Shown here: piece after piece, positions 16,737 to 25,385 of the stretch
Layout of the letters: every line of letters starts with the position of its first letter
Position numbering within the stretch: position 1 is the stretch's first letter
Source: Desulfobulbaceae bacterium
GTDB taxonomy: Bacteria > Desulfobacterota > Desulfobulbia > Desulfobulbales > Desulfocapsaceae
Direction of reading: 5' to 3'
DNA length: 42,704 nt
Assembly (NCBI GenBank): GCA_019163335.1
Contig: JAFLKM010000038.1
Span: forward strand, 1 to 42,704
Translations under genes and position numbers: made by a program
The notes under the pieces: model-generated
The model's input: only the letters and a program-made list of their open reading frames with translations
The model's database searches: none
Told to the model about the DNA's origin: nothing

Positions 16737-17687
16737 TTAATGTATCTCTAACTGTTGAAGGCACTGGGTCAGACTTTCCGGGGTGTCTACCTGTAAGGCA
16801 CGACATTCTTTCCCCTTGGGAACAATTTTACGCATCATCCCTTTTAATACCGCCTTGGGGCCAACTTCTACAAAAGTGTCCACTCCTTGAGCCAGCATCG
16901 ATTGAATGAGCTCAAACCAACGAACTCGGGAGACCATCTGTCTGGCCATAATCTCTCGAATGGCATCCGGATCCTGTTCCGTCGCCGCCAGAACATTAAA
17001 GTAGACAGGAGTTGACGGGCAATGGAATTCGACCTGACCCATAAAGTCGGAAAAAGGCGGAACAGCGCCTGCCACCAGCGGACTGTGATTGGCCACACTA
17101 ACGGCCAGGGGAATAACTCTCGCCCCCCCTTTGGTTGCAAGTTCAGAGGCGGCATCGAGCGCCGCAACTTCTCCTGAAATCACAACCTGCTGCTCGGTAT
17201 TATGATTGGCAACGGTCACGATACCAATATCCGCACACTGGGCAACGATCCCTTCAACCTCCGCAACATTCAGTCCCACCACAGCCCGCATGGAACCTGG
17301 ATTCTTTTGCCCTTCCATCTCCGAGAGCATGCCGCGCCGGGTCACCAGCCGAATGGTATCCTCGACACTCAATACTCCGGCAGCACAAAGGGCAGAGTAC
17401 TCCCCCAGACTGTGGCCGGCAAAATAACTGACCGTGATATTGTCGCCCCAAGCCTTGCGCAGAGCCTGCCAGCAGACGAGATTGGCCACGGTGATCGCCG
17501 GCTGCAGATGCACGGCCCTGGTCAATTCCTCCATGGGCCCTTCAAAACAAAGCTTACGAAGGGGAAAATCACAGACGGCTTCCGCCTTCTCCATGATAGC
17601 CGCACAATCAGAATCCGTCTCAATAAACTCACGTCCCATGCCCAGGTACTGCGACCCCTGGCCTGGAAAAAGAACCGCTACTTTCAT
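16737..17687 (-). CDS. fabD: malonyl-CoA:ACP transacylase
   Basis: FabD loads malonyl groups onto ACP. The 316-residue protein has FPGQGSQYLGMG at the N-terminus, the nucleophile Ser93 in AGHSLGEYSAL and the catalytic His201 in VANHSPLV. Length is typical. Its start overlaps the lspA stop as ATGA, so it is coupled to lspA in the ileS operon. It is therefore about 3 kb away from, and separate from, the main fab cluster. Confidence 0.96.
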   Translation of the reverse strand: MKVAVLFPGQGSQYLGMGREFIETDSDCAAIMEKAEAVCDFPLRKLCFEGPMEELTRAVHLQPAITVANLVCWQALRKAWGDNITVSYFAGHSLGEYSALCAAGVLSVEDTIRLVTRRGMLSEMEGQKNPGSMRAVVGLNVAEVEGIVAQCADIGIVTVANHNTEQQVVISGEVAALDAASELATKGGARVIPLAVSVANHSPLVAGAVPPFSDFMGQVEFHCPSTPVYFNVLAATEQDPDAIREIMARQMVSRVRWFELIQSMLAQGVDTFVEVGPKAVLKGMMRKIVPKGKECRALQVDTPESLTQCLQQLEIH

Positions 17688-18184
17688 TCCTTGTCACCTT
17701 GCTTCTCTTCTTTTTTTGCTTTCACGCCTTCCAGGATATTTGCGATAAAAAAAACCACCACACCGATGCTGATCGCTGAATCAGCGACATTGAAGGCCGG
17801 CCAATGATAACCTTTATAATAGACATCCAAAAAATCCACCACCGACCCAAGCCTGACCCGATCGATCAGATTGCCGATGGCACCACCGGCAATCAAGGGC
17901 AGGCTGATGGAATACAAGGGATGCACCTGCCGCAGTCGTGCCCATGCAATACCAATGACCGCCAGGGCCACTGTCCCCAGTACCAGAAACAGATAGTGAC
18001 GCCAGGCTCCGGTCTGTCCGGCCAGAAAACCGAAGGCCGCCCCCTTGTTGGTCAGATAGGTAAGATTAAAAAAACCGGGGATGAGTTCCCGAGAATCATA
18101 CAAAGAAAACGACTTGACTATCCACAGCTTGGTTCCCTGATCAAAACCAACAACTGCACAAATTATGGCCAGAAAACGGATCAT
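17684..18184 (-). CDS. lspA: lipoprotein signal peptidase
   Basis: LspA cleaves the signal peptide of diacylated prolipoproteins at the inner membrane. The 166-residue protein has four hydrophobic spans and the two aspartyl-protease motifs: GNLIDRVRLGSVVDFLD (catalytic Asp117) and FNVADSAI (catalytic Asp135). The charged C-terminal tail (EGVKAKKEEKQGDKE) is unremarkable. The ATG directly abuts the ileS stop (TAGATG). ileS-lspA linkage is common in bacteria. Confidence 0.96.
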   Translation of the reverse strand: MIRFLAIICAVVGFDQGTKLWIVKSFSLYDSRELIPGFFNLTYLTNKGAAFGFLAGQTGAWRHYLFLVLGTVALAVIGIAWARLRQVHPLYSISLPLIAGGAIGNLIDRVRLGSVVDFLDVYYKGYHWPAFNVADSAISIGVVVFFIANILEGVKAKKEEKQGDKE

Positions 18185-21010
18185 CTATGCTGATGCCCCC
18201 ATGTCCATCTCCGCCACCACCAAAGAACAGCGGGAGCAAAGCTGCGGATGGGCCGGATCCTGCCCAACCGTGGTGGAACGAATCCAGCACCGGTCACACT
18301 TCTCTCCCGGCGCCTGGCGGACAGCCACACTCAACCCTGGCAACTCTTTGCTGACATAGGGAACAAGGTCAAGAACCGCAAAATCATCGCACGGAGTCAA
18401 TTCCGAGACGATACAGATCTCTTGAATGGCCTGCCACTCTTGACCAATAAATTCCGCCCACTCTCCACTCACCTGCAGCAGTACCTCCGCCTCCAAGGGA
18501 TGGCCAATCACCTTTTCCTGCCGCGCCCCTTCCAGGGCCTTGGTGATCTCGGAGCGCACCGTAACCAGTTTTTCCCACCTTTGTTCCAGCTCAACATCGC
18601 GTCTTTCCGGGTGGAGATCTGGAAACTCGACAAAAAAGACCCCCTGATCAAGGGGCGCCTCCGGGGCAAGTCCATGGAGTGACTCCCAGGCCTCTGCTGC
18701 GGTAAAGCTGAGCACTGGAGTCATGAGGCGCAGAAGACCATCCAGGATCTCATAGAGGACGGTCTGGGCCGCACGGCGCTCAACTGACTGCGTTCCTGAG
18801 CAGTAAAGCCTGTCCTTGAGGATGTCGAGATAGAAGGCACTCATGGTCGTGCCGCTGAAATAGTTGAGCCCCTGATGAATCGAGTGGAATTCATAGCGCT
18901 GATAGGCCGTCACCACTTTTTCCTTCAACTCCTCAAAACGGGCCAGGGCCCAACGATCGATTTGAGGGAGCTCTTCATAGGCAATACGATCCTGCGCCGG
19001 ATTGAAATCAAAGAGATTGCCGAGCATATAGCGGATGGTATTACGGATCTTCCGGTAGGCATCGGCCACCTGTTTGAGGATCTCATCGGAGACCTTGACA
19101 TCATCGCGGTAATCTTCACTGGCCACCCAGAGACGCAGGATCTCCGCACCGAACTTATCAATCACCTCCTGGGGAGCAACCACATTGCCGATGGACTTGG
19201 ACATCTTTTTCCCCTTGCCATCCACTACATAGCCATGGGTCAGAACGCCCTTGAACGGGGCCCGGCCACGGGTGCCCACAGACGTCAGCAATGAACTCTG
19301 GAACCAGCCACGATGCTGATCGCTGCCCTCCAGATAGAGATCCGCCGGAGAACGGAGCTCTTCACGGGCCTCACAGACAGCGGCATGACTCACCCCGGAG
19401 TCAAACCAGACATCAAGGATATCCTCCTCCTTGACAAAACGCGCAGAACCGCATTTCACGCATACGGTCCCCGACTCCAGAAAGTCTTCTGTTCCATGGC
19501 GGAACCAGGCATCCGCACCTTCCTGCCGGAACAGGGTGTCAATCCGCTCCACCAGCGCCTCACTCTTCACCACCTCGCCGCAATCCTGACAACTGAACAC
19601 CGTTACCGGCACCCCCCAGGTTCGCTGACGGGAAAGGCACCAGTCCGGGCGGTTCGCCACCATGGACTGGATCCGCTGCATCCCCCAGGCTGGGGTCCAC
19701 TCCACCTTTTCAATCTCGGCCAGGGCCTTAGTGCGCAGGTCGTTCTCGTCCATGGAGATAAACCACTGGGGCGTGGCCCGGTACATCACCGGTTTCTTAC
19801 ACCGCCAGCAATGGGGATAGCTGTGGGAGATGCTGCTTTCGTGGAGCAAGGCACCGGTGGCCCGCATATCCGCATTGATTTCCTTATTGACCGCCGGAAT
19901 CTGACGGCCCTGATACTGACCAGCCTCAGCGGTGTAACAACCCTCACTATCCACCGGCGACAGAACCTCCAGCCCATAGCGCAGTCCGGTCAGATAATCG
20001 TCGGCACCATGCCCGGGGGCGGTATGGACACAGCCGGTACCAGCATCGATGGTCACATAATCGGCAAGCACCATAAGCGAGTTGCGCTCAAAGAACGGGT
20101 GACGGCAATTCCTCCGTTCAAGTCCGGTTGCGGAGAAGGTCGCGATAATGGCATATCCGCCAATCCCCAGCTCAGCCATCACCTTGTCCACCAGGTCCCT
20201 GGCCAGAATCAGGAACTCATCTCCCACCCTGACCGCCGCATAGACAAAATCCGGATGAAAGGCCACGGCCAGATTGGCAGGAAGGGTCCAGGGGGTGGTG
20301 GTCCAGATAAGTACCGACACCTTCTTGCCGGCAAGGGCAGGATCGATATCAGAAAGGTCATCCGCCACTGGAAACTTCACATAGATGGAAGAGGAGGTGT
20401 GGTCGTGATACTCAACCTCTGCCTCTGCCAGGGCGGTGGTACAGGTGGAGCACCAGAAGACCGGCTTCTTGTTGCGAACCACCGAACCAGACAGCAGAAA
20501 GCGGTTGAATTCCCGGGCGATGACCGCCTCATACCCATGATTCATGGTCAGGTAAGGCTTATCCCAATCGCCAAGGACACCAAGGCGCCTGAACTCGGCC
20601 TTCTGGGTCTTGACCCACTTTTCCGCGTACTTGCGACAGGCGCCGCGCTTGGACAGTTTGGGGATCTCCTTCTTCTTGTCACCCAACTCCTTGTCCACAT
20701 TATGCTCAATGGGCAGGCCATGACAATCCCAACCGGGGATATATGGCGCCCGATACCCGGCCATACGCCGGGATTTGAGGATGATATCCTTGAGGATTTT
20801 ATTGAAGGCAGTTCCCAGGTGGATATGCCCATTGGCATACGGGGGGCCGTCATGGAGCACATAAAGGGGTTTATCTTTCCCCATCTCCTGCAATTGGCCA
20901 TACAGATTTTCCTTTTCCCAGCGTTTCAGTAACTGCGGCTCTTTCTGAGACAGATTCGCCTTCATGTTAAAATTGGTCTGGGGCAGATTCAGGGTATCCC
21001 TGTAATCCAT
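18185..21010 (-). CDS. ileS: isoleucyl-tRNA synthetase
   Basis: IleS charges tRNA-Ile. The 941-residue class I synthetase has the HIGH-type motif GPPYANGHIHLG near residue 55, editing-domain segments (WTTTPWTLPANLAV and GTGCVHTAPGHG), KMSKS in GKGKKMSKSIGN near residue 605, and the C-terminal zinc fingers CDRC and CSRC. Length is normal for the bacterial form. AAGGAG lies 7 bases before the ATG, and a consensus -10 (TATAAT) lies 40 bases upstream. It is the first gene of an operon with lspA, fabD, mlaA and mlaC. No T-box leader is visible. Confidence 0.98.
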   Translation of the reverse strand: MDYRDTLNLPQTNFNMKANLSQKEPQLLKRWEKENLYGQLQEMGKDKPLYVLHDGPPYANGHIHLGTAFNKILKDIILKSRRMAGYRAPYIPGWDCHGLPIEHNVDKELGDKKKEIPKLSKRGACRKYAEKWVKTQKAEFRRLGVLGDWDKPYLTMNHGYEAVIAREFNRFLLSGSVVRNKKPVFWCSTCTTALAEAEVEYHDHTSSSIYVKFPVADDLSDIDPALAGKKVSVLIWTTTPWTLPANLAVAFHPDFVYAAVRVGDEFLILARDLVDKVMAELGIGGYAIIATFSATGLERRNCRHPFFERNSLMVLADYVTIDAGTGCVHTAPGHGADDYLTGLRYGLEVLSPVDSEGCYTAEAGQYQGRQIPAVNKEINADMRATGALLHESSISHSYPHCWRCKKPVMYRATPQWFISMDENDLRTKALAEIEKVEWTPAWGMQRIQSMVANRPDWCLSRQRTWGVPVTVFSCQDCGEVVKSEALVERIDTLFRQEGADAWFRHGTEDFLESGTVCVKCGSARFVKEEDILDVWFDSGVSHAAVCEAREELRSPADLYLEGSDQHRGWFQSSLLTSVGTRGRAPFKGVLTHGYVVDGKGKKMSKSIGNVVAPQEVIDKFGAEILRLWVASEDYRDDVKVSDEILKQVADAYRKIRNTIRYMLGNLFDFNPAQDRIAYEELPQIDRWALARFEELKEKVVTAYQRYEFHSIHQGLNYFSGTTMSAFYLDILKDRLYCSGTQSVERRAAQTVLYEILDGLLRLMTPVLSFTAAEAWESLHGLAPEAPLDQGVFFVEFPDLHPERRDVELEQRWEKLVTVRSEITKALEGARQEKVIGHPLEAEVLLQVSGEWAEFIGQEWQAIQEICIVSELTPCDDFAVLDLVPYVSKELPGLSVAVRQAPGEKCDRCWIRSTTVGQDPAHPQLCSRCSLVVAEMDMGASA

Positions 21011-21050
21011 GGTATTCTCCTTTTTTCAGCAAGTCACGGCGTGCCGGCAA

Positions 21051-21056
21051 ATTATA
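21051..21056 (-). promoter_or_regulatory. -10 element of a likely ileS promoter
   Basis: The minus strand reads TATAAT exactly at 21056-21051, about 40 bases before the ileS ATG. The -35 region at 17 bases distance is poor, so this may be a weak or activated promoter. Confidence 0.45.
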
Positions 21057-21089
21057 GATGCAAACATCTTGTTCCAGGCTGCATTCGAG

Positions 21090-21275
21090 TTACGATCGTG
21101 AAAGCCAAGCGATCAGCCCCAAAGCAGCGAAAAAACAGGGAGCAACCAGTGTTGTGGAGCCCTGCAGCATGGACGCCTTAAAGTCCTCCATACCAGGAAT
21201 GATGAAAGCGCAACCGACGAAGGTCTTATCTTCAATAAAAATTTGAAATCTCAGGAACAAACTGACTTTTGACAA
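21090..21275 (-). CDS. possible small membrane protein, 61 residues
   Basis: This frame ends in TAA at 21090. I place the start at a TTG (21275-21273) because AAGGGGAG lies just upstream, with about 4 bases of spacing; an ATG at 21302 and a longer frame from 21335 are alternatives. The product is MSKVSLFLRFQIFIEDKTF followed by a C-terminal hydrophobic stretch (TTLVAPCFFAALGLIAWLS) and RS, like a tail-anchored small protein. A possible promoter lies upstream at 21309-21335. I do not recognise a family. It is 79 bp upstream of ileS and divergent from cooC. It may not be real. Confidence 0.35.
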   Translation of the reverse strand: MSKVSLFLRFQIFIEDKTFVGCAFIIPGMEDFKASMLQGSTTLVAPCFFAALGLIAWLSRS

Positions 21276-21308
21276 TGTACTCCCCTTGTCCCTTCTTTTC
21301 ATACAAAA

Positions 21309-21335
21309 TTTATAAAAATACCAACTGGGTATCAA
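21309..21335 (-). promoter_or_regulatory. possible promoter of the 61-residue ORF
   Basis: On the minus strand TTGATA (21335-21330) and TATAAA (21314-21309) are each one base from consensus. The spacing is short at 15 bases; TAAATT at 17 bases is an alternative -10. Confidence 0.4.
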
Positions 21336-21483
21336 GTTGCAAGGGGAAAGTAGGCCGCAACCGCAAAATTAGTCCGGCAAAGCCCCATTCTCCCTGGAAG
21401 ACCCAACCACATACGGCAATGGCGTGAAAGAGAGCCGGCGGATCCTGCGCCATCAGGATTCAACTCCGGAGAACACCTTTGAT
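21336..21483. other. intergenic stretch before the cooC promoter
   Basis: I see no gene, strong hairpin or repeat here. It separates the divergent minus-strand small ORF/ileS side from the cooC promoter. Confidence 0.4.
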
Positions 21484-21512
21484 TTGACATAAAGTACAGT
21501 CTTCATTATAAG
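21484..21512 (+). promoter_or_regulatory. strong sigma-70 promoter for cooC
   Basis: TTGACA (21484-21489) and TATAAG (21507-21512) are separated by exactly 17 bases. This gives a perfect -35, a 5/6 -10 and optimal spacing. Transcription would start near 21519, about 65 bases before the cooC ATG. Confidence 0.75.
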
Positions 21513-21583
21513 AATGAGAGCATTTATTGTACCGTAAAGTTGACAAACCATGGGAACAGTCCCTTTCGTAACCAGAGCAAACA

Positions 21584-22354
21584 ATGACACAAGTAATCGC
21601 CATGGCCGGCAAAGGCGGGACCGGCAAGACCACCACATCCGCCCTGCTGGCCAGATATCTTCTGCAGAAAAAGATGACCCCGCTCCTGCTGGTGGATGCC
21701 GACGCCAACGCCAACCTCAATGAACTGCTCGGGGTGGAGGTAGGGATAACCCTGGGCAGGATCCGAAAAGAGCTGAAAGGGGAAGTCCCGGCCGGCATGA
21801 GCCGCGACCAGTTCATGGAGCTGAAGATCCACCAGGCCTTAATCGAAGAAGACGGCTTTGACCTCCTGGTCATGGGCCAGCCGGACGGTCCCGGCTGCTA
21901 CTGCGCCGCCAACCAGTATCTGGCCATGACCATGGACAAGCTGTCAGCGAATTATCGCTACATCATTGTCGACAATGAGGCCGGCATGGAACACCTGAGC
22001 CGGATGAACCTGCGCACCATCGACTACCTCTTTATCACCTCCGACCCTTCCGCCCGGGGCATCCTCACCGCCAAGCGCATATCCGACATCACCGTCCCCT
22101 TAGGCCTTGACGTCAAACATCAGTATCTGCTGGTCAATCGCGCCCCAAGCCCAGTGCCCGATCTTCTCCAAGAGAAGATTCATGCCGCCGTGGAAGAAAC
22201 CGGAATGACCCTGGGCGGCATCATCCCGGCCAGCAACGCGTTGATTGATCAGGAGTTGAGCGGTAAATCCTGCCTTGAACTTGGCGAGGACACCGAGATC
22301 ATCCAAACCATCACTGCCATTTTTGACACCATCTTTGCGGGAGATACGCAGTGA
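21584..22354 (+). CDS. cooC: CooC-type nickel-insertion ATPase
   Basis: This is a MinD/Mrp-like P-loop ATPase of the CooC/AcsF family, which inserts nickel into carbon monoxide dehydrogenase or acetyl-CoA synthase. The 256-residue protein starts MTQVIAMAGKGGTGKTTTSA, a deviant Walker A with signature Lys10 and Lys15. It has LLVDADANANLNELLG (about 35-50) and the CooC-specific metal-binding CxC (Cys105 and Cys107) in GPGCYCAANQYL. Length is typical. There is no CODH or ACS gene nearby; ftsE follows about 100 bp downstream. The start lacks a clear Shine-Dalgarno, but a strong promoter precedes it. Confidence 0.88.
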   Translation: MTQVIAMAGKGGTGKTTTSALLARYLLQKKMTPLLLVDADANANLNELLGVEVGITLGRIRKELKGEVPAGMSRDQFMELKIHQALIEEDGFDLLVMGQPDGPGCYCAANQYLAMTMDKLSANYRYIIVDNEAGMEHLSRMNLRTIDYLFITSDPSARGILTAKRISDITVPLGLDVKHQYLLVNRAPSPVPDLLQEKIHAAVEETGMTLGGIIPASNALIDQELSGKSCLELGEDTEIIQTITAIFDTIFAGDTQ

Positions 22355-22453
22355 CCGTTCACCAACAATTCTGTCGCCCCGGCCAGCTGCCCCTTCCCCA
22401 TGCATAAGCAAACCGGCCAACCGGGTGAGACTGCAAGCTCCTCTCGCACTGCC

Positions 22454-23194
22454 ATGATCGAGATCATCAAGGTGACCAAGTGCTATCCGCCAAATGTGAC
22501 CGCCCTGGCTGATATCTCGATTACCATCGCCAGTGGCGAGATGTTCTTTCTCATCGGCAAGAGCGGCGCGGGCAAGACCACTCTGCTGAAGCTGCTCTGC
22601 AATATGGAAAAACCCAGCAATGGCCTCATTGAAATCGCAGGCATGAACATCCACCAGGTTACCGGCAACAAACTCGCCAAACTCCGGCAAAGGGTGGGAA
22701 TGGCCTATCAGGATTTTCGCCTGCTGACCAACCGGACTGTGGCCGAAAATATTGCCATCTCCATGGAGGTCTCCTATAGAAAACCCCAAATTATTCACGA
22801 CCGGGTCAGAAACCTGCTGGCCCAACTCCAGCTTGAAGACAAACATGACATCCTCACCGGCGATCTCTCGCGCGGCGAACAGCAGCGCGTAGCCCTGGCC
22901 CGCGCGGTTGCCAACTCGCCCACCCTGATCCTCGTGGATGAACCCACCGGCAACCTCGATGCCATCAGCACCGAGCAGGTCATGGACCTGCTGACCAGAT
23001 GCAACCATTCCGGCGCAACGGTGGTCATCGTCACCCATGATGAGGCCATATATCGGCACACAAACCATCGCATCATGAAACTGCATGACGGAAGAATCGC
23101 ATCGCTGACCCGAGGGTCCGGCTCAGAACAACCCTTCAGCGTAGACATTCCGGACGACGCTGAGAGAATGGACAAAAGTGGTGATATGCGATGA
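22454..23194 (+). CDS. ftsE: cell-division ABC ATPase FtsE
   Basis: FtsE is the ATPase of the FtsEX complex, which controls septal peptidoglycan hydrolysis through EnvC-like activators. It has Walker A GKSGAGKTTLLKLL near residue 36, the Q-loop (AYQDFRLLTNRTV), the ABC signature LSRGEQQRVALARA and Walker B LILVDEPTGNLD. The ATG at 22454 begins the conserved MIEIIKVTKCYPP. The frame is open from 22400, so an 18-residue longer form is possible; neither start has a good ribosome binding site. The C-terminus is extended and polar. The stop overlaps the ftsX start as ATGA. Confidence 0.93.
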   Translation: MIEIIKVTKCYPPNVTALADISITIASGEMFFLIGKSGAGKTTLLKLLCNMEKPSNGLIEIAGMNIHQVTGNKLAKLRQRVGMAYQDFRLLTNRTVAENIAISMEVSYRKPQIIHDRVRNLLAQLQLEDKHDILTGDLSRGEQQRVALARAVANSPTLILVDEPTGNLDAISTEQVMDLLTRCNHSGATVVIVTHDEAIYRHTNHRIMKLHDGRIASLTRGSGSEQPFSVDIPDDAERMDKSGDMR

Positions 23195-24078
23195 ATTTCT
23201 GGCTTGCCGTCATCCGTCAAACAGGCCGTAACCTGCGCCAGACATGGACGACGCAACTCATAACCTGCCTGACCGTGAGCCTTTCGGTGCTTATTTTTTC
23301 GTTTTTCTATCTGATCTACCTCAATATGCTCAGTGTCGGCGACAAGCTCAGTGACAACCTGCATCTTGTCGTCTATCTGGAAGACGAACCCGGCCCGGAA
23401 ATGCAGGAGCAGCTTCGCCTCAAGATCACCCAGTTTGACCAGGTTGAAAAGATCAGGTTCATCTCAAAGGAAGAAGCCTACAATCGTTTTGCCAAACAAC
23501 TTGGCGACAACCGTGAAATTCTGACGGACATGCCTACGGACTTCCTGCCCGCCTCCATTGAAGTGGTGCCCCTGAGAACCCTGCGCAGTCTCCGCCAGGT
23601 TAAGCTCTTCTCTGAATACCTGGCCACCCTGCCGGGCAGCCAGAAGGTTCAATACGGCCAGCAATGGGTGGAACGTTTTTATTCTTTTATCCAGCTCCTC
23701 TCCATTATCGTTCTGCTCAGCGGCAGCCTGCTCATCCTGACCGCCACGTTCATGGTGGCCTCCACCATCCGTCTAACCATCTTTGGTAGACAGGAGGAAC
23801 TGGAACTCCTGAAACTGGTGGGCGCCACCAACAGTTATATCCGCACCCCCTTTCTTCTCGAAGGGCTCCTCCAGGGTCTTGCGGGCGCACTTCTGGGACT
23901 GAGTGCGCTCTACACCCTCTTTCAATGGACAACCCACCATATCTCCGGTGCCGGTTTTTTTAATCTTTTAAGCTTTACCTTTTTCCCGTTCACAATCATC
24001 AGCACCATTGTTCTTCTCTCCATCATCCTTTGCGCCGTCGGCAGTTATGCCTCCATGCAAAAGTTTTTGCGCGTCTGA
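23191..24078 (+). CDS. ftsX: cell-division membrane protein FtsX
   Basis: FtsX is the permease-like partner of FtsE and transmits ATPase activity across the membrane to the EnvC-type activator. The 295-residue protein has an N-terminal membrane span (about 29-51), a periplasmic extracellular loop (about 55-165, containing LRLKITQFDQVEKIRFISKEEA) and three C-terminal spans, with GRQEELELLKLVGATNSYIR before the third. It matches the FtsX topology. It is translationally coupled to ftsE and followed 18 bp later by the EnvC-like gene. Confidence 0.94.
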   Translation: MNFWLAVIRQTGRNLRQTWTTQLITCLTVSLSVLIFSFFYLIYLNMLSVGDKLSDNLHLVVYLEDEPGPEMQEQLRLKITQFDQVEKIRFISKEEAYNRFAKQLGDNREILTDMPTDFLPASIEVVPLRTLRSLRQVKLFSEYLATLPGSQKVQYGQQWVERFYSFIQLLSIIVLLSGSLLILTATFMVASTIRLTIFGRQEELELLKLVGATNSYIRTPFLLEGLLQGLAGALLGLSALYTLFQWTTHHISGAGFFNLLSFTFFPFTIISTIVLLSIILCAVGSYASMQKFLRV

Positions 24079-24096
24079 CCCGCTCTTGAGTCCAGG

Positions 24097-25371
24097 ATGA
24101 AGAGCCTAAAGATTGTCACACAGAGGATTTCCGGCAACGTTACCCGCCTTGAACCATTTGGCCGTGGCAAAAAAGTCTGGCTTTCTCCCGCCATTTCCTG
24201 CCTGCTACTCCTGCTTATATTCATTATTCCAGTTTCTTTAAGCCAGGCTGCTGACTGGAAGAATGAAAAAAAGAGCCTTGAACAAAAGATCAAAAGCCAG
24301 AGCATTTCTATCAATCAATTGCAGGAAGGCCGACGGCATCAGCAGGAAAAATCCCAGGAAAACATAGCCCAGGGAAGGGAACTGCAGTCCGAGCTTGCAA
24401 TCCTGGACGCAGACCTTGAGAAACATAGGGCAAAGCTTGCCGCCCTCGAGGATTCCATGGCCCGCCAGGAAGAGCTGATCGCCACGAAGGAAAGAGAAAT
24501 CCTCCCCATCCAGATCGAAAGACAAGAGGCCCAAACACACCTGCAAAAACGGATCACGGCCTACTATAAAACCGGCGAGATCGGGATGATCAATGTAGCC
24601 TTCTCCGCAGAAACCCTTCCTGAGTTGCTTAGTATCCATGACGGTTTCAGCGCCCTGCTCCAGTACGACCAGAACCTTCTGCACCACTACCGGGAAACCC
24701 TCTCTGGGTTGGAACGCCACAAGAAGGCCCTGATCTTGGAGAAAAAACTGTTGGAGACCTTTATCGCCCAGGCAGGCCAGGAAAAAGAAGCCCTCGAAGA
24801 AACCAGCCGGGGAAAAAACGAGTTGCTCAACCAGATCCAGACCCAGACAAAGCTCCACGAGCAGGCAGCAAGGGAAATTGAGCAAGAGGCCGACATCCTC
24901 TCCGCCCAACTGGCAGTCATGGAGCAAAAAAGAGAACTCTTCAGTCAGGGATTTTTTCTCAACAAGGGCAAGCTGCCTCCGCCAGTGCACGGCAAGGTGC
25001 TCAGTCTCTACGGACAGCCTGGCAAAAGCAAAACAGGCAGTGCAGGAATCACCACCGGAATTAGCATTGACAGCCCCAATGGAACAAAGGTAAAGGCAAT
25101 CTTTGATGGTACTGTCAGCTATGCCGGCTACCTGCCGGAATATGGCAACACCCTTATCATCGACCACGGTTTTCAATATGCCACCGTTATCTCCAGGATC
25201 GAAACACTTTTGAAAAAAGAGGGGGACAAGGTCAAGACAGAAGAAGACATTGGAATTACCGGGGAGACCGCTACCTTGATGGAAGAAGGCCTCTATATTG
25301 AAGTACGCCATGGCAAGGAGACAGAAGACCCACTGCTCTGGCTGGACAGAAATAAGCTTTCTCTCCCCTGA
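24097..25371 (+). CDS. envC: EnvC-like murein hydrolase activator (degenerate LytM domain)
   Basis: This 424-residue periplasmic protein has a signal anchor (about residues 28-50). Two coiled-coil stretches follow (about 55-160 and 195-285, rich in K, E and Q), then a C-terminal LytM/M23 fold (about 305-415). The LytM zinc ligands are missing: the HxxxD position reads TTGISIDS and the HxH position reads GLYIEVRH. As in E. coli EnvC, it should activate amidases rather than cut peptidoglycan itself. Its place right after ftsEX supports this, because FtsX recruits EnvC. An active M23 enzyme is unlikely. Confidence 0.9.
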   Translation: MKSLKIVTQRISGNVTRLEPFGRGKKVWLSPAISCLLLLLIFIIPVSLSQAADWKNEKKSLEQKIKSQSISINQLQEGRRHQQEKSQENIAQGRELQSELAILDADLEKHRAKLAALEDSMARQEELIATKEREILPIQIERQEAQTHLQKRITAYYKTGEIGMINVAFSAETLPELLSIHDGFSALLQYDQNLLHHYRETLSGLERHKKALILEKKLLETFIAQAGQEKEALEETSRGKNELLNQIQTQTKLHEQAAREIEQEADILSAQLAVMEQKRELFSQGFFLNKGKLPPPVHGKVLSLYGQPGKSKTGSAGITTGISIDSPNGTKVKAIFDGTVSYAGYLPEYGNTLIIDHGFQYATVISRIETLLKKEGDKVKTEEDIGITGETATLMEEGLYIEVRHGKETEDPLLWLDRNKLSLP

Positions 25372-25385
25372 CACAAGGAGTTACA

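Noticed and set aside
19313-20932. A 539-codon open frame on the plus strand opposite ileS.
   Set aside because: It is antisense to a clear IleS with all class I motifs; the product has no recognisable family and is a shadow of a GC-biased codon pattern.
21011-21089. T-box leader for ileS.
   Set aside because: No T-box sequence, no anti-terminator pair, and only about 40 bases between the -10 and the start codon.
22100-23086. A 328-codon antisense frame across cooC and ftsE.
   Set aside because: It lies opposite two well-supported genes and has a composition typical of antisense translation.
24238-25374. A 378-codon antisense frame across the EnvC-like gene.
   Set aside because: The coiled-coil coding strand produces a Leu/Phe-rich shadow frame; the sense product fits the ftsEX context.
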